The notes below the pieces were generated by a model, which saw only the letters and a program-made list of their open reading frames with translations, did not search any database and was not told the DNA's origin. DNA of 64,000 nucleotides from Desulfolutivibrio sulfodismutans DSM 3696 (lineage in GTDB: Bacteria > Desulfobacterota > Desulfovibrionia > Desulfovibrionales > Desulfovibrionaceae). Both the position numbers and the translations under genes were made by a program. The DNA lies in assembly GCF_013376455.1 (NCBI RefSeq), contig NZ_CP045504.1:1467501-1531500 (forward strand), in the 5' to 3' direction. Positions 9,491 through 24,965 of this stretch are shown here, one piece after another. Within the stretch, counting starts at the first letter, position 1, and each line of letters opens with the position of its first letter.

Positions 9491-9772
9491 TTACTTCTTG
9501 GCCTTGGTTTTTTTGTCCGCGGCGTGCCCGTGGAACGTGCGCGTGGGTGAAAACTCGCCAAGCTTATGTCCGACCATGTTCTCAGACACGAACACCGGGA
9601 TGAATTTCTTCCCATTGTGTACGGCAAAGGTCATGCCGACCATCTCGGGCAGTATGGTGGAGCGACGGGACCAGGTCTTGATGACCCGGCGGTCCTTGCT
9701 TTCGTTGGCGATCTGGACCTTGCGCTGCAGGTGGTCGTCCACGAAGGGACCTTTTTTCAGGGAACGAGGCAT
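9491..9772 (-). CDS. rpsS: 30S ribosomal protein S19
   Basis: S19 is in the 30S head, near S13, and contacts the A-site finger of the 50S. The 93-residue product has the signature [20 protein letters not shown] and the block [20 protein letters not shown]. The C-terminus ends [10 protein letters not shown]. It lies between rplB (11 nt) and rplV (42 nt). Confidence 0.98.
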   Translation of the reverse strand: MPRSLKKGPFVDDHLQRKVQIANESKDRRVIKTWSRRSTILPEMVGMTFAVHNGKKFIPVFVSENMVGHKLGEFSPTRTFHGHAADKKTKAKK

Positions 9773-9783
9773 ATCCTATTCTC

Positions 9784-10614
9784 CTACTTTTCGCCGCGCC
9801 GCTTCACGATCAGCTTGGAAGAGGGCTTTTTGACGTTGCGGGTCTTGTAGCCCTTGGTGGGCTTACCCCACGGGGTCACCGGATGACGGCCGCCGGAGCT
9901 TTTGCCTTCACCGCCGCCCAGAGGATGGTCGACCGGGTTCATGGCCACGCCGCGCACCTTGGGCCGACGGTTGAGCCAGCGATTGCGGCCGGCCTTGCCG
10001 ATGGAAATGTTCTCGTGCATGACGTTGCCAACCTGCCCCACCGTAGCGATGCAGGAGGACAAGACGTTTCTGACCTCGCCCGAGGGCAGCCGCACCAGGG
10101 CGTACTTGCCTTCCTTGGCCACAAGCTGGGCGTAGGTGCCGGCCGCGCGGCACATCTGTCCGCCCCGTCCAGGGTTGAGCTCGATGTTGTGAAGGAGCGT
10201 GCCCACGGGAATGCGCTTGAGCGGCAGGGCGTTTCCGGGTTTGATGTCCGCCGTTTCGCCGGCGGCCAGGGTGTCGCCCACGGAGATGCCAACCGGCGCC
10301 AGGATGTACCGCTTTTCGCCGTCGGCATAGTGCAACAGGGCGATGCGGGCGCTGCGGTTGGGATCATATTCAATGGAGAAGACCTTGGCCGGTATCCCCC
10401 ACTTGTCGCGCTTGAAATCGATGATGCGGTACAGGCGCTTGTTTCCGCCACCCCGACGGCGCGAGGTGATCCGTCCGTAGGAGTTGCGCCCGGACTTGCG
10501 CGGCAGCCCTTCGGTGAGGGACTTTTCCGGGGTGGACCGGGTAACTTCCTCAAAGGTGGACACCGTCTGGAAACGACGTCCGGCGGAAGTGGGTTTCAGC
10601 TTACGGATGGACAT
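9784..10614 (-). CDS. rplB: 50S ribosomal protein L2
   Basis: L2 is needed for subunit joining and peptidyl transferase activity. The 276-residue product begins [19 protein letters not shown]. It has the OB-fold and SH3-like domains and the C-terminal signature [20 protein letters not shown], which includes the conserved histidine near the peptidyl transferase centre. It starts 2 nt after the rplW stop, so translation is probably coupled. Confidence 0.98.
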   Translation of the reverse strand: MSIRKLKPTSAGRRFQTVSTFEEVTRSTPEKSLTEGLPRKSGRNSYGRITSRRRGGGNKRLYRIIDFKRDKWGIPAKVFSIEYDPNRSARIALLHYADGEKRYILAPVGISVGDTLAAGETADIKPGNALPLKRIPVGTLLHNIELNPGRGGQMCRAAGTYAQLVAKEGKYALVRLPSGEVRNVLSSCIATVGQVGNVMHENISIGKAGRNRWLNRRPKVRGVAMNPVDHPLGGGEGKSSGGRHPVTPWGKPTKGYKTRNVKKPSSKLIVKRRGEK

Positions 10615-10616
10615 GT

Positions 10617-10904
10617 CTAGACCCCTTCAAAAAACTCAATTTTATCGCCAGCGGCCAGGGTCACGTAGGCCTTCTTCATGCCCGGCACCCGACGCAGAAC
10701 CCGGCCGAAGCGACGCTTGCGAGGTTTTCGCACCGTCACGCTCACGGAATCCACCTTGACGGAAAAGGCGGCTTCAACGGCCTTTTTGATCTCGATCTTG
10801 TTCGCCCCGGGCGCAACCTGGAAAACCACCTGGTTGGCCGCTTCCTTGACGAAGGTGGCCTTTTCCGAAACCAGCGGCCGAAGCAGTATGCTAGCGTAAT
10901 CCAT
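10617..10904 (-). CDS. rplW: 50S ribosomal protein L23
   Basis: L23 is the main docking site for trigger factor and SRP at the tunnel exit. The 95-residue product begins [20 protein letters not shown]. It has the extended basic loop ([20 protein letters not shown]) that reaches towards the tunnel. The start lies 14 nt inside the end of rplD, the largest overlap in the ribosomal block. Confidence 0.97.
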   Translation of the reverse strand: MDYASILLRPLVSEKATFVKEAANQVVFQVAPGANKIEIKKAVEAAFSVKVDSVSVTVRKPRKRRFGRVLRRVPGMKKAYVTLAAGDKIEFFEGV

Positions 10905-11523
10905 GGCGAAGCCTCTCCTGTACGCGAAGCGCGGCGTCCGTGGCCATCACCACCTGCTCATGCAGGAGCACGTCATAGACATTGAGCATGTCGTGCCGGA
11001 TGACTTTGATGCCGGGCAAATTCCTCGCTGAAAGCTCAAGCTTGTTATCAGACTCCGGCAGGACTATCAATGCTTTTTTCAGTCCGAGATCACCGGCCAC
11101 CTTGGCCATGAGCTTGGTCTTGGCCTCGGCCAGGTCGAACTTGTCAATCAGCATCAGGCTCGACTCGCCCACTTTGGCCGACAGGGCCATCTTGAGCGCC
11201 AGTTGGCGCACCTTGCGGTTGACCTTGAACTCATAATCCCGCGGACGCGGACCATGGATGACCGCCCCACCCCGCCACAAGGGGGAACGGCTGCTCCCCG
11301 CCCGGGCCTTGCCGGTGCCCTTTTGCCGCCAGGGCTTGTGCCCGCCGCCGGAGACTTCGCTCCTGGTCTTGGTGCTGTGCGTACCGGCCCGTTTGGCGGC
11401 CAGTTGGGCGCGCACCACAAGATGCAGCACCTCGGGACGCACGGTCACCTCGAACACCTCGGGGGAAAGCTCGAGCTCTCCGACTTCCCGCTTGGTCTGA
11501 TCAAATATCTTTACGTTGGCCAT
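10891..11523 (-). CDS. rplD: 50S ribosomal protein L4
   Basis: L4 lines the peptide tunnel opposite L22 and, in E. coli, represses the S10 operon. The 210-residue product begins MANVKIFDQTKREVGELELS. An upstream GTG would add three residues; the ATG at 11523 has AAGGG about 8 nt upstream and is preferred. The tunnel loop is visible as RSEVSGGGHKPWRQKGTGKA. No S10-type leader is expected because the gene is deep inside a larger transcript. Confidence 0.97.
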   Translation of the reverse strand: MANVKIFDQTKREVGELELSPEVFEVTVRPEVLHLVVRAQLAAKRAGTHSTKTRSEVSGGGHKPWRQKGTGKARAGSSRSPLWRGGAVIHGPRPRDYEFKVNRKVRQLALKMALSAKVGESSLMLIDKFDLAEAKTKLMAKVAGDLGLKKALIVLPESDNKLELSARNLPGIKVIRHDMLNVYDVLLHEQVVMATDAALRVQERLRHGLR

Positions 11524-11534
11524 TTCAATCACCC

Positions 11535-12167
11535 TTAGCCCTGCTTGCGAACCATGACCACGGCGTTTCTGGGACCCGGAATCTGGCCCTTGACCAGGAG
11601 GAGATTGTCCTCCGGCCGCACGTCCACGATCTCAAGACCAATGCAGGTCACGGTCTTGGCGCCCATGTGGCCGGCCATCTTCTTGCCTTTCATGACCTTG
11701 CCGGGCTCGGTGTTGTTACCGATGGAACCGCCGGAACGATGGGCTTTCTCCGTTCCGTGAGTGGCTTTTAGGCCTCTGAAGTTCCAGCGTTTCATGACGC
11801 CCTGAAAACCCTTGCCGATGGATGTGCCGGTGACCTTGACCTTTTCCCCGGGTGCGAAAATGGAGACGGTCAGATCCATACCCAGTTCGAAACCGCCGGC
11901 GCCGTCGAAACGAAGCTCACGAAGGACGCGGTATTCGCCACGGCCGGCCTTGGCCAAATGCCCGCGCATGGGCTTGGTGGCCTTGCGCTCCGGGATCTGG
12001 TCAAAGGCGATCTGAACGGCTTCATAGCCGTCGTTGGCCGGGGTCTTGATCTGCGTGACCGGACATGGTCCGGCCTGGATCACCGTCACCGGGACAATCG
12101 TGCCGTCGTCGGCGAAAATCCGGGTCATCCCCAGTTTCCGGCCCAAAATTCCTAACGTGCCTGCCAT
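11535..12167 (-). CDS. rplC: 50S ribosomal protein L3
   Basis: L3 is an assembly initiator whose long loop reaches the peptidyl transferase centre. The 210-residue product begins [20 protein letters not shown]. The reading frame is open 52 codons further upstream into rpsJ, but that part is not L3-like. The central loop has the family signature [20 protein letters not shown]. It follows rpsJ after 13 nt. Confidence 0.97.
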   Translation of the reverse strand: MAGTLGILGRKLGMTRIFADDGTIVPVTVIQAGPCPVTQIKTPANDGYEAVQIAFDQIPERKATKPMRGHLAKAGRGEYRVLRELRFDGAGGFELGMDLTVSIFAPGEKVKVTGTSIGKGFQGVMKRWNFRGLKATHGTEKAHRSGGSIGNNTEPGKVMKGKKMAGHMGAKTVTCIGLEIVDVRPEDNLLLVKGQIPGPRNAVVMVRKQG

Positions 12168-12180
12168 GATGTCCCTCGTC

Positions 12181-12489
12181 CTAGAGCTTGATTTCCACGT
12201 CGACACCAGCCGGGAGGCTGAGTTTGCCCAGCGCATCCACGGTCTGCTGCGTGGGTTCCATGATGTCCAAAAGACGTTTGTGCACCCGCATCTCGAACTG
12301 CTCCCGGGACTTTTTGTCCACATGCACGGAACGGTTGACCGTGTACTTGTGGATGTCCGTGGGCAGCGGAATGGGCCCAGCCACGCCCGCGCCGGTGTTG
12401 CGCGCCGTATCCACGATCTCGGAGACGGCCTTGTCCAGAATGCGGTAGTCGTATGCTTTCAGTTTGATGCGGATGCGATCGCTATTCAT
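12181..12489 (-). CDS. rpsJ: 30S ribosomal protein S10
   Basis: S10 is in the 30S head and also serves as NusE in transcription antitermination. The 102-residue product begins [20 protein letters not shown]. Of two nearby ATG codons, the one at 12489 was chosen because AAGGA is suitably spaced from it and too close to the other. The loop [20 protein letters not shown] is the family signature. It follows tuf after 13 nt, which fuses the str and S10 operons. Confidence 0.97.
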   Translation of the reverse strand: MNSDRIRIKLKAYDYRILDKAVSEIVDTARNTGAGVAGPIPLPTDIHKYTVNRSVHVDKKSREQFEMRVHKRLLDIMEPTQQTVDALGKLSLPAGVDVEIKL

Positions 12490-12502
12490 GGCAACCATTT
12501 CC

Positions 12503-13696
12503 TTACTCCACGATTTCCGAGACGACGCCCGCGCCAACGGTCCGGCCGCCTTCGCGAATGGCGAAGCGCAGGCCCGTTTCCATGGCGATGGGGGCGATCA
12601 TTTCAACATTGAACGTGGCGTTGTCGCCGGGCATGACCATTTCAACGCCCTCGTTCAGGGTCACCACGCCGGTGATGTCCGTGGTCCGGAAGTAGAACTG
12701 CGGACGATATCCGGTGAAAAACGGGGTGTGGCGGCCGCCCTCTTCCTTGGTCAGGATGTACACCTCGGCCTTGAACTTCCGGTGCGGGGTGATCGAACCC
12801 GGCTTGGCCAACACCTGGCCGCGCTCCACATCGTCGCGCTTGACGCCGCGAAGCAGCACGCCCACGTTGTCGCCGGCCATGCCCTTGTCCAGAATCTTGC
12901 GGAACATTTCCACGCCCGTGCAGGTGGTCTTGACCGTGGTCTTGATGCCCACGATCTCCACTTCCTCGCCAACCGTCACGGTGCCGCGCTCCACACGTCC
13001 GGTGACCACGGTGCCCCGGCCAGAGATGGAGAACACGTCTTCAATGGGCATCAGGAACGGCTTCTCGATGTCGCGCTTGGGCTCGGGAATAAACGCGTCG
13101 CAGGCATCGAGCAGCTCAAAGATCGGGGCCGCATCGGGGCTCTTGATGTCGTCCGCCTCCAGGGCCTTGAGCGCGCTGCCCTTGATGACCGGGACGTCGT
13201 CGCCGGGGAAGCCGTACTTGGTCAGAAGCTCACGCACTTCAAGCTCCACCAGCTCCAAAAGCTCCGGGTCGTCCACCAGGTCGACCTTGTTCATGAACAC
13301 CACCAACTGGGGCACGCCCACCTGACGGGCCAAAAGGATGTGCTCCCGGGTCTGGGGCATGGGACCGTCGGTGGCCGCCACCACCAGGATACCGCCGTCC
13401 ATCTGGGCGGCGCCGGTGATCATGTTCTTGATGTAGTCGGCGTGGCCCGGGCAGTCCACATGGGCGTAGTGGCGCTTGTCGGTCTGATATTCCACATGGG
13501 CCGTGGCGATGGTGATGCCGCGTTCCTTCTCCTCCGGGGCCTTGTCGATCTGGTCGAAGGGAATGTATTCGCCAAAACCCTTCATGCTGGCCAGCCGGGT
13601 GATGGCTGCGGTCAGCGTGGTCTTGCCGTGGTCGATGTGGCCGATGGTGCCGATGTTGACATGCGGCTTGTTGCGTTCGAATTTCGCCTTGCCCAT
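12503..13696 (-). CDS. tuf: Elongation factor Tu
   Basis: EF-Tu is the GTPase that brings aminoacyl-tRNA to the ribosome. The 397-residue product has G1 [10 protein letters not shown]3 DCPGHADY and G4 NKVDLVDD. It also has the effector-loop region [15 protein letters not shown] and the C-terminal signature [17 protein letters not shown]. It lies 54 nt downstream of fusA. Only one tuf copy is in this window. Confidence 0.98.
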   Translation of the reverse strand: MGKAKFERNKPHVNIGTIGHIDHGKTTLTAAITRLASMKGFGEYIPFDQIDKAPEEKERGITIATAHVEYQTDKRHYAHVDCPGHADYIKNMITGAAQMDGGILVVAATDGPMPQTREHILLARQVGVPQLVVFMNKVDLVDDPELLELVELEVRELLTKYGFPGDDVPVIKGSALKALEADDIKSPDAAPIFELLDACDAFIPEPKRDIEKPFLMPIEDVFSISGRGTVVTGRVERGTVTVGEEVEIVGIKTTVKTTCTGVEMFRKILDKGMAGDNVGVLLRGVKRDDVERGQVLAKPGSITPHRKFKAEVYILTKEEGGRHTPFFTGYRPQFYFRTTDITGVVTLNEGVEMVMPGDNATFNVEMIAPIAMETGLRFAIREGGRTVGAGVVSEIVE

Positions 13697-13750
13697 GGTT
13701 TCCCCCTGCGCTTTTTTAGTCGTGTGGTCGGTTGTCTCGCCTAGGGCGTC

Positions 13751-15823
<2,073 letters not shown>

Positions 15824-15834
15824 AAAAATCTCCG

Positions 15835-16305
15835 CTACCAGCGGTAATGGGCGAAGGCCTTGTTGGCCTCGGCCATACGGTGAGTGTCTTCGCGCTTCTT
15901 CACCGCCCCGCCGCGATTGTTATAGGCATCCAGGAGTTCCCCGGACAGTTTATCGGCCATGCCTTTCTCGCCGCGCGAGCGGGCATAATTGATGACCCAC
16001 CGGATGGCCAGGGTGACCTGACGCTCGGGGCGAACCTCCATGGGAACCTGGTAGGTCGCGCCGCCAACCCGGCGGGGCTTGACTTCCATGTGCGGACGGA
16101 CGTTGCCCAGGGCCTTTTCAAAGGCCTTCAAGGGGTCTTCGCCGGCCTTTTCAGCCAGGACGTCGACGGCCCGGTAGAAAAGTCCTTCGGCAACGCTTTT
16201 CTCGCCGTCGTGCATCAAACGATTGATGAACTTCGTGATCAGCTGGCTGCCGTATTTGGGATCGGGCAGCACGGATCTCTTGGGGACGGGGCCTTTACGA
16301 GGCAT
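15835..16305 (-). CDS. rpsG: 30S ribosomal protein S7
   Basis: S7 initiates assembly of the 30S head and contacts the E-site tRNA; in E. coli it represses the str operon. The 156-residue product begins [20 protein letters not shown]. It has the family block [20 protein letters not shown] and the C-terminus [13 protein letters not shown]. It lies 41 nt downstream of rpsL. Confidence 0.98.
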   Translation of the reverse strand: MPRKGPVPKRSVLPDPKYGSQLITKFINRLMHDGEKSVAEGLFYRAVDVLAEKAGEDPLKAFEKALGNVRPHMEVKPRRVGGATYQVPMEVRPERQVTLAIRWVINYARSRGEKGMADKLSGELLDAYNNRGGAVKKREDTHRMAEANKAFAHYRW

Positions 16306-16346
16306 ACGCCATCACTCCTTGTCCTATCGGTCTTCTTTGGGCCGTT

Positions 16347-16718
16347 CTATTTGGGGCGCTTGGCGCCGTACTTGGAGCGACTCTGACGACGGTCGCCGAC
16401 ACCGGCCGTATCCAGGGTGCCGCGGATGATGTGGTAGCGCACGCCAGGAATATCCTTGACACGGCCGCCCCGGATCATGACCACGGAGTGCTCCTGAAGA
16501 TTATGGCCCTCGCCGGGGATGTACGAGGTGACCTCGATACCGTTGGTGAGCCGGACGCGGGCCACTTTGCGCAAGGCCGAGTTGGGCTTCTTGGGTGTGG
16601 TGGTGTACACGCGGGTGCACACCCCCCGACGCTGGGGGCACGCCTGCAGGGCCGGGGTTTTCCGGCGCTTGGCGACCTGGGCGCGCTCCTTGCGGATGAG
16701 CTGGTTGATCGTGGGCAT
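16347..16718 (-). CDS. rpsL: 30S ribosomal protein S12
   Basis: S12 sits in the decoding centre and controls accuracy. The 123-residue product begins [20 protein letters not shown]. Both classic streptomycin positions are wild type (K43 in TTPKKPNS and K88 in GRVKDIPG), which predicts a drug-sensitive ribosome. D89 is the residue that RimO methylthiolates in other bacteria. The ATG at 16718 is preferred over an earlier in-frame start because GGAGAAGG precedes it. This is the first gene of the block. Confidence 0.98.
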   Translation of the reverse strand: MPTINQLIRKERAQVAKRRKTPALQACPQRRGVCTRVYTTTPKKPNSALRKVARVRLTNGIEVTSYIPGEGHNLQEHSVVMIRGGRVKDIPGVRYHIIRGTLDTAGVGDRRQSRSKYGAKRPK

Positions 16719-16754
16719 AACCTTCTCCGTAACTTTTAATGACAAAGACGGAGG

Positions 16755-16783
16755 CATCTAGATGATTCCTGAGCCTCTGTCAA
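16755..16783 (-). promoter_or_regulatory. Sigma70-type promoter for the ribosomal block
   Basis: On the minus strand a perfect -35 TTGACA (16778-16783) is followed after exactly 17 bp by TAGATG (16755-16760) as a weak -10. It lies about 40 nt upstream of the rpsL start, and the rest of the 196-nt gap to 16979 has no other clear signal. This is the only good promoter seen for the block. Confidence 0.65.
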
Positions 16784-16979
16784 GCCCCTCCCGGGAATGG
16801 GGGGAAAAATCCGCACCGGGCCGGAAAATATAAGCGAGGCAGGCATGAAAGGGAAGGGATCAGGCGGGCATTTTTCGCTCTTTCTTTTCAGCATGCCTCG
16901 CCTGGGACGGGAACACTTCCCGAACACATCCTATTCATTGGATATTGTCCGGAGGCATGGATGTGAAAAAAATGACGCT

Positions 16980-17654
16980 TCAACGCAAAAAGGCCTGCCC
17001 AACGACCCCGTTGATGCGGTTTCCGGATCGCGTCCGCGACTGAACCTGGCGCAGCCGGGTGCGGCAAAACCCTGCTTCGCACATGATTTCTTCAATTTCT
17101 TCAATGGTATAGTGGTGGGCGGTATACAGGTAACGCTCCCCGTCCATGACCCGGAAGGTCCCCCACTCCCCGGTCTCCCCAAGACCGCGCTCATATCGTT
17201 CCCGGTACAAGGGAATCTCGGGGGTCAGAAGAAAATCCGAAATTGTCAGCCCGAAGCGAAGCACCCGGGCCGCCTCGGCCAGAACCCTGCGCCGCACGGC
17301 CGACGTCTCCAACGTGGTCAACACCGCGTGCAGAATCCCGTAGTCGAAGCTCTTGTCTGCAAAGGGCAAGCGGGACAGATCCCCGCGCACAAAGGCCGTC
17401 TGCGGCAGGCCCCTCCCCTGCCCGGCCGCAAGGCTCGCCGGATTGACGTCCACACCGGCCCACAACGGCCCGGAAACCCTCCCTCCGACCCCTGGCCCGC
17501 ATTCCGCCCTTTCGGCCATCCCGGCCAGGGTACGGCCGTCTCCGCACCCCATATCCAGGAGGGAAACGCCCGGCCCGATCAATGCGGCAAAGGCCGGGTC
17601 TACGTCCAGGGTGGACGGAACCCGGCCTGCGGTCTTCCAATAGGAGTCTGTCAT
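16980..17654 (-). CDS. Class I SAM-dependent methyltransferase
   Basis: This 224-residue cytosolic protein has the SAM-binding motif I at about 32-42 (LLDMGCGDGRTL). An acidic motif II (GVDVNPASL) and the DLSRLPFADKSFDYG segment typical of methyltransferase domain 11 follow. The substrate cannot be told from sequence. It starts 7 nt after the stop of the small HMA-domain protein gene, so the two are probably co-transcribed and may share a metal-related role, which is inference. It ends 197 nt before the rpsL promoter. Confidence 0.85.
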   Translation of the reverse strand: MTDSYWKTAGRVPSTLDVDPAFAALIGPGVSLLDMGCGDGRTLAGMAERAECGPGVGGRVSGPLWAGVDVNPASLAAGQGRGLPQTAFVRGDLSRLPFADKSFDYGILHAVLTTLETSAVRRRVLAEAARVLRFGLTISDFLLTPEIPLYRERYERGLGETGEWGTFRVMDGERYLYTAHHYTIEEIEEIMCEAGFCRTRLRQVQSRTRSGNRINGVVGQAFLR

Positions 17655-17661
17655 GGCCCGG

Positions 17662-17865
17662 CTATTTCACCTCGCCCGGCTCGAAACCGATCTTGGCGAT
17701 GGCCTCGCGCACGGCCTTGGGGTCGAGCGCGGCGGCGTCGAAGGTGGCCAGCCCCGTGGCCAGATCCACAGCCACATTTGTGATCCCCGGCAAGGCCGCC
17801 AGGGTCTTGGTCACGTTCATCACGCAGTGGTTGCAGGACATTCCCTTGACTTCGATGCTGGGCAT
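17662..17865 (-). CDS. Small HMA-domain metallochaperone (CopZ-like)
   Basis: This 67-residue protein is a single heavy-metal-associated domain with the metal site GMSCNHC (C11, C14) followed by VMNVTKTLAALPG. Such proteins bind Cu(I) or other soft metals and pass them to P-type ATPases. No ATPase gene is nearby. The start ATG has AAGGAG 7 nt upstream. A Fur-like palindrome lies about 77 nt upstream, and a methyltransferase gene follows 7 nt downstream. Confidence 0.85.
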   Translation of the reverse strand: MPSIEVKGMSCNHCVMNVTKTLAALPGITNVAVDLATGLATFDAAALDPKAVREAIAKIGFEPGEVK

Positions 17866-17941
17866 GGGCGTGCTCCTTGCGAATCGGGCGGCCGACGGCC
17901 GCCCGGTTGTCCTCCCCCCGGGATGGCCGGGAACGGGAAGG

Positions 17942-17956
17942 TGATTCTCATTTTCA
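17942..17956 (-). promoter_or_regulatory. Possible Fur box
   Basis: The minus strand reads TGAAAATGAGAATCA, a 7-1-7 arrangement that matches the Fur consensus (TGATAATnATTATCA) at 6 of 7 positions on the left and 5 of 7 on the right. It stands in a GC-rich intergenic region upstream of the HMA-domain gene. The match was judged by eye, so chance cannot be excluded. Confidence 0.3.
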
Positions 17957-17969
17957 AACTGGCCTCGCA

Positions 17970-17989
17970 GGCCGACGTTCGCGTCGGCC
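17970..17989 (-). terminator. Hairpin 3' of hisA
   Basis: A perfect 8-bp stem (GGCCGACG with CGTCGGCC) with a 4-nt loop lies 13 nt beyond the hisA stop. No T-run follows, so it may be a weak terminator or an mRNA-end stabiliser. Confidence 0.35.
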
Positions 17990-18002
17990 GACGGGCTCAG
18001 GC

Positions 18003-18731
18003 CTAAAGTTTTTCCGCAAAGGCGACGGCGGCCTTGAAATCCAGCGTTCCGGCGTAGATGGCCCGGCCGCTGATGACCCCGTCGAGGCCCTTGGCGGCCA
18101 GGGGGGCCAAGGCCGTAACGTCGTCCATAGTGGCCACCCCGCCTGCGGCGATGACCGGAAGCCTCGTCAGGGACAACAGGCGCTCCATAGCCGGGATGTT
18201 CACCCCGGTCTGCATGCCGTCGCGGCTGATGTCGGTATAGACCAAAAAGGCCACGCCCTGGTCTTCCAGGCGCGGCAGCACGTCTTCCACGGTCAGGCCC
18301 GTGTCGTCCACCCATCCCCGGATCTTGAGGCGGCCGTCATCGGCGTCGAGCGACACCCCCACCTGGCCGGGCAGGGCCCCCACGATCTCGCCGAAGCCGT
18401 CCGGGTCGGTGATGGCCATGGTGCCGATGAGGATGCGTTTCACCCCGGCGTCCAGGTAGGCCTCGGCCACCGAAAGATCGCGGATGCCGCCCCCGAGCTG
18501 GACCGGGATGTCCAGGCTTTGGCAGATGCGCCCGATAAGCGGCGCGTTTTTGGGGATGCCGGAGAAGGCCCCGTCCAGATCCACCACATGCAGCCACCTG
18601 GCCCCGAGTTCCGCCCAATGGTGGGCCATGGCCTCGGGGTCTTCGGAAAACACGGTCACCTCGTCTTCGCGGCCCTGGCGCAGGCGCACGCAACGGCCGT
18701 CTTTGAGGTCGATGGCCGGATAGACGATCAC
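18003..18731 (-). CDS. hisA: Phosphoribosylformimino-AICAR-P isomerase
   Basis: HisA is the TIM-barrel isomerase that converts ProFAR to PRFAR in histidine synthesis. The 242-residue product begins (M)[16 protein letters not shown] with the catalytic Asp of PAIDLKDG. The second catalytic region, [12 protein letters not shown], and the phosphate loop near [11 protein letters not shown] follow. The start is a GTG at 18731 that overlaps the upstream lipoprotein stop by 4 nt (GTGA). The frame is open further upstream, but that part is not HisA-like. Confidence 0.96.
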   Translation of the reverse strand: MIVYPAIDLKDGRCVRLRQGREDEVTVFSEDPEAMAHHWAELGARWLHVVDLDGAFSGIPKNAPLIGRICQSLDIPVQLGGGIRDLSVAEAYLDAGVKRILIGTMAITDPDGFGEIVGALPGQVGVSLDADDGRLKIRGWVDDTGLTVEDVLPRLEDQGVAFLVYTDISRDGMQTGVNIPAMERLLSLTRLPVIAAGGVATMDDVTALAPLAAKGLDGVISGRAIYAGTLDFKAAVAFAEKL

Positions 18732-19381
18732 AACCCGAACTCCGCCACGGCGGCCCGCATCCCCTCGGCGGCCAATTCGTAGGCCGTCAGCCACCGCCCT
18801 TTGCGATCAAAAAACTTCCCGGCCTCAAGCAGGTTGTCGGCCAGGGATATCTGTTCCTCGTCGAAATGGAAGAACTTGACCACCCCGCCGGTTTTGACGT
18901 CGAGCAGGTAGAAATTGATGACCACGGCGGCGGAGACGGTGGTGCCCATGGCCGATCCTTCGCGCTCACGCCAGGCCAGAACCTGGGGCACGACCACAAA
19001 GTCCGCTCCGGCGCAGCGGCCAATGTTCTGCCAATAGCGCAGGGTGCCGAGACGGCCGCCCTCGCCCTCCCGGGGTTCGGTCTTCAGGCAACCGGCCACA
19101 GTGGAAGGTCCGGCGACCCGGGCCTTGCTCCCCGAGGCCAGCACCCCGGTGAACACCTCGTCGAGTTTGCCGGGAACCCCCTCGCTCACCGCCGGGGCGT
19201 CCTCGGGCAAAAACCCGGCCAAAAGCTCGAAGTCGGCCCGGGGGTTGGCGAACGGAGCCACGGCGATCTTGGCCTCCGTGGGGGCCGCGCTTTGCGGGGT
19301 CTTGCGTTTGCACCCCAGGGAAAATACCAGAAGCGCCACGGCGGCGACCACAAGCAGGCGTTTGAGCAGCATGGTGTTCAT
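18728..19381 (-). CDS. Predicted lipoprotein of unknown function
   Basis: This 217-residue protein has an N-terminal signal with a basic start, a hydrophobic stretch and a lipobox-like SLGC ending at C24, so a lipid anchor is likely. The rest is a mixed alpha/beta domain with the segments [16 protein letters not shown] and [17 protein letters not shown] do not recognise the family with confidence. Its start overlaps the hisB stop by 4 nt and its stop overlaps the hisA start by 4 nt, so it is translated with two histidine genes although it looks like an envelope protein. Confidence 0.8.
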   Translation of the reverse strand: MNTMLLKRLLVVAAVALLVFSLGCKRKTPQSAAPTEAKIAVAPFANPRADFELLAGFLPEDAPAVSEGVPGKLDEVFTGVLASGSKARVAGPSTVAGCLKTEPREGEGGRLGTLRYWQNIGRCAGADFVVVPQVLAWREREGSAMGTTVSAAVVINFYLLDVKTGGVVKFFHFDEEQISLADNLLEAGKFFDRKGRWLTAYELAAEGMRAAVAEFGL

Positions 19382-19968
19382 CGGTCAAGGCTCCCTTTGG
19401 TGCTGGGCACGCCGGTTCTCCCGGCGGCCAAGGCCCGGCGCAGGGACAGTCCCAACGCCTTGAAAGCGGCTTCGAGTTGGTGATGGCCGTTTTGGCCGTA
19501 CACGAAGCACACGTGAAGGTTCATTTTGGCGCAGACGGCCAGGGACTTGAAAAATTCCCGCCACACGTCTTTTTCCTCGCCAGCCACCACGGCGGGCAGG
19601 GTGTTTTCAAGATAGACCAAATACGGACGGCCCGAAAGGTCAACGGTGACCTCGGCCAGGGCCTCGTCCATGGGCACCCGGGCGTATCCCACCCGCGTAA
19701 TACCCGTCCGGTCCCCGGCGGCCGCAAGCAGGGCCTGCCCCAGGGCCAGCCCGACGTCCTCCAGACTGTGGTGGGCGTCGACCTCATGGTCGCCACGGCA
19801 GGTCACCTCCAGGTCGAATCCGGCCCAGAAGCCCAGAAGCGTCAGCATGTGATCGGCAAAGGCGAACCCCGTCTCGCACCGGGTCCGGCCCTGGCCGTCC
19901 AGGCACAACGAGACGGCCACCTCGGTCTCGGCGGTCTTTCGCTCAATGCGGGCCGTGCGCTCGGTCAT
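19378..19968 (-). CDS. hisB: Imidazoleglycerol-phosphate dehydratase
   Basis: This is the monofunctional IGP dehydratase of histidine synthesis, 196 residues. The metal-ligand motifs are present: [27 protein letters not shown] and the C-terminal [14 protein letters not shown]. There is no HisB-N phosphatase domain, unlike the E. coli bifunctional protein. It lies 26 nt downstream of the tatB-like gene and is coupled by a 4-nt overlap to the lipoprotein gene. Confidence 0.96.
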   Translation of the reverse strand: MTERTARIERKTAETEVAVSLCLDGQGRTRCETGFAFADHMLTLLGFWAGFDLEVTCRGDHEVDAHHSLEDVGLALGQALLAAAGDRTGITRVGYARVPMDEALAEVTVDLSGRPYLVYLENTLPAVVAGEEKDVWREFFKSLAVCAKMNLHVCFVYGQNGHHQLEAAFKALGLSLRRALAAGRTGVPSTKGSLDR

Positions 19969-19994
19969 GTCCCTGGCTCCCTGGCGGCGGCCGA

Positions 19995-20327
19995 TCAGGC
20001 CGTCTGCTTGCCCGCAGCGCCAGATGCGGCGGGTGTTTCGGCGGGCGTTTCGGCGGGCGTGTCCACTTTGGCCGCCTGTGCGGCCGCCTCGGGCACTGCC
20101 GCCTCTTTTTCCGGAAAAAGTTCCTTTTTGGCCTCTTCCTTGCGCTTGGTGTCCTCGGCCCGCTGCACCTCGGCCTCCAGCGTGCTCTTCACATCGGTGC
20201 TCACCCGGCGAAATTCCGCCAGGCCCTTGCCGATGGTGCGCATCACGTCAGGCAGCTTGCTTGGGCCGATGACGATAAGCGCCACCACCAATATGACCAG
20301 AAGTTCCGTCGTGCCGATGCCAAACAT
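19995..20327 (-). CDS. tatB: Sec-independent translocase protein, TatB-like
   Basis: The 110-residue product has the TatA/B pattern: a short N-terminal membrane helix ([20 protein letters not shown]), the PSKLPD hinge, an amphipathic helix with [13 protein letters not shown], and a charged tail. The tail has an imperfect PAET-type repeat near the end. The ATG at 20327 was chosen over one 16 codons upstream because it gives the canonical MFGIG start. TatB versus TatA cannot be settled by eye, and no tatC is in the window. Confidence 0.85.
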   Translation of the reverse strand: MFGIGTTELLVILVVALIVIGPSKLPDVMRTIGKGLAEFRRVSTDVKSTLEAEVQRAEDTKRKEEAKKELFPEKEAAVPEAAAQAAKVDTPAETPAETPAASGAAGKQTA

Positions 20328-20361
20328 ATGTTTTCCCGTTTTGGGCGCTCCCGCGTCCGGT

Positions 20362-21912
<1,551 letters not shown>

Positions 21913-21969
21913 GGCGTGTCTGGCGCTTTGCGTGGTGCGGTTTTCGGTTCCGGCCGGGCCGGTTCCGGG

Positions 21970-24173
<2,204 letters not shown>

Positions 24174-24181
<8 letters not shown>

Positions 24182-24959
24182 GGGCGGCGCCCTTTCCGAG
24201 ATAGGCCTCGATGACCTCGGGGTTCTCCCGGATGGCGGCGGGCGTCCCCTCGGCGATCTTGACCCCGTGGTCCAGGACCACCAGATGTTCGCAGATGCGC
24301 ATGACCAGCTTCATGTCGTGCTCGATCAGGACCACGGTCACGTCCTTTTCCAGAATGGCGTAAATGAGGTCCACCAGGGATTCGGTTTCCTTGGGGTTCA
24401 TGCCCGCGGCCGGTTCGTCGAGCAAAAGGAGCTTGGGGTCCGTGGCCAGGGCCCGGGCGATCTCCAGGCGGCGCTGGTCGCCGTAGGACAGGCTTGCGGC
24501 GGGTTGCAGGGCGAACGCCCCAAGCCCCACAAAGTCGAGCCAGCCCATGGCGTCGTCGATGATCCGCTTCTCCTCGGCGCGCTGGGCCCGGGTGCGCAGG
24601 ACCGCGCCGAAAAAATTGGAGGAGGTGCGGCAGTGGCGGCCGATGCGCACGTTGTCCAGAACCGTCAGCGACAAAAAAAGCCGGATGTTCTGGAAGGTGC
24701 GGGCCACGCCCAGGGCGGTCATCTTTTCAGGCTTGAGCCCCTGCACGGGATTATCTTTGCCGTCGGGCCGAAACACGATGGCCCCTTCCGTGGGTTTGTA
24801 CAGCCCGGCCACGCAATTGAACATGGTGGTCTTTCCGGCCCCGTTTGGGCCGATAAGCCCCAGGATCCGGCCCCGGGCCACGTCGAAACTGACGTCGCTT
24901 AGGGCCATGAGCCCCCCGAACTTCTTGCTGACGCCGTCCACCCGCAAAATCGCTTCCAT
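24174..24959 (-). CDS. livG: Branched-chain amino acid ABC transporter ATPase
   Basis: This is the second ATPase of the LIV importer, 261 residues. It has Walker A GPNGAGKTTMFN, signature LSYGDQRRLEIARAL and Walker B KLLLLDEPAAGMNP, with the extra C-terminal part typical of LivG. It lies 6 nt downstream of livM and overlaps livF. Confidence 0.95.
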
Positions 24960-24965
24960 AATGCG

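Noticed and set aside
16953-17042. A 28-codon plus-strand ORF (MDVKKMTLQRKK) preceded by GGAGG
   Set aside because: The ribosome-binding site is only 1 nt from the ATG and the ORF is antisense to the methyltransferase end.
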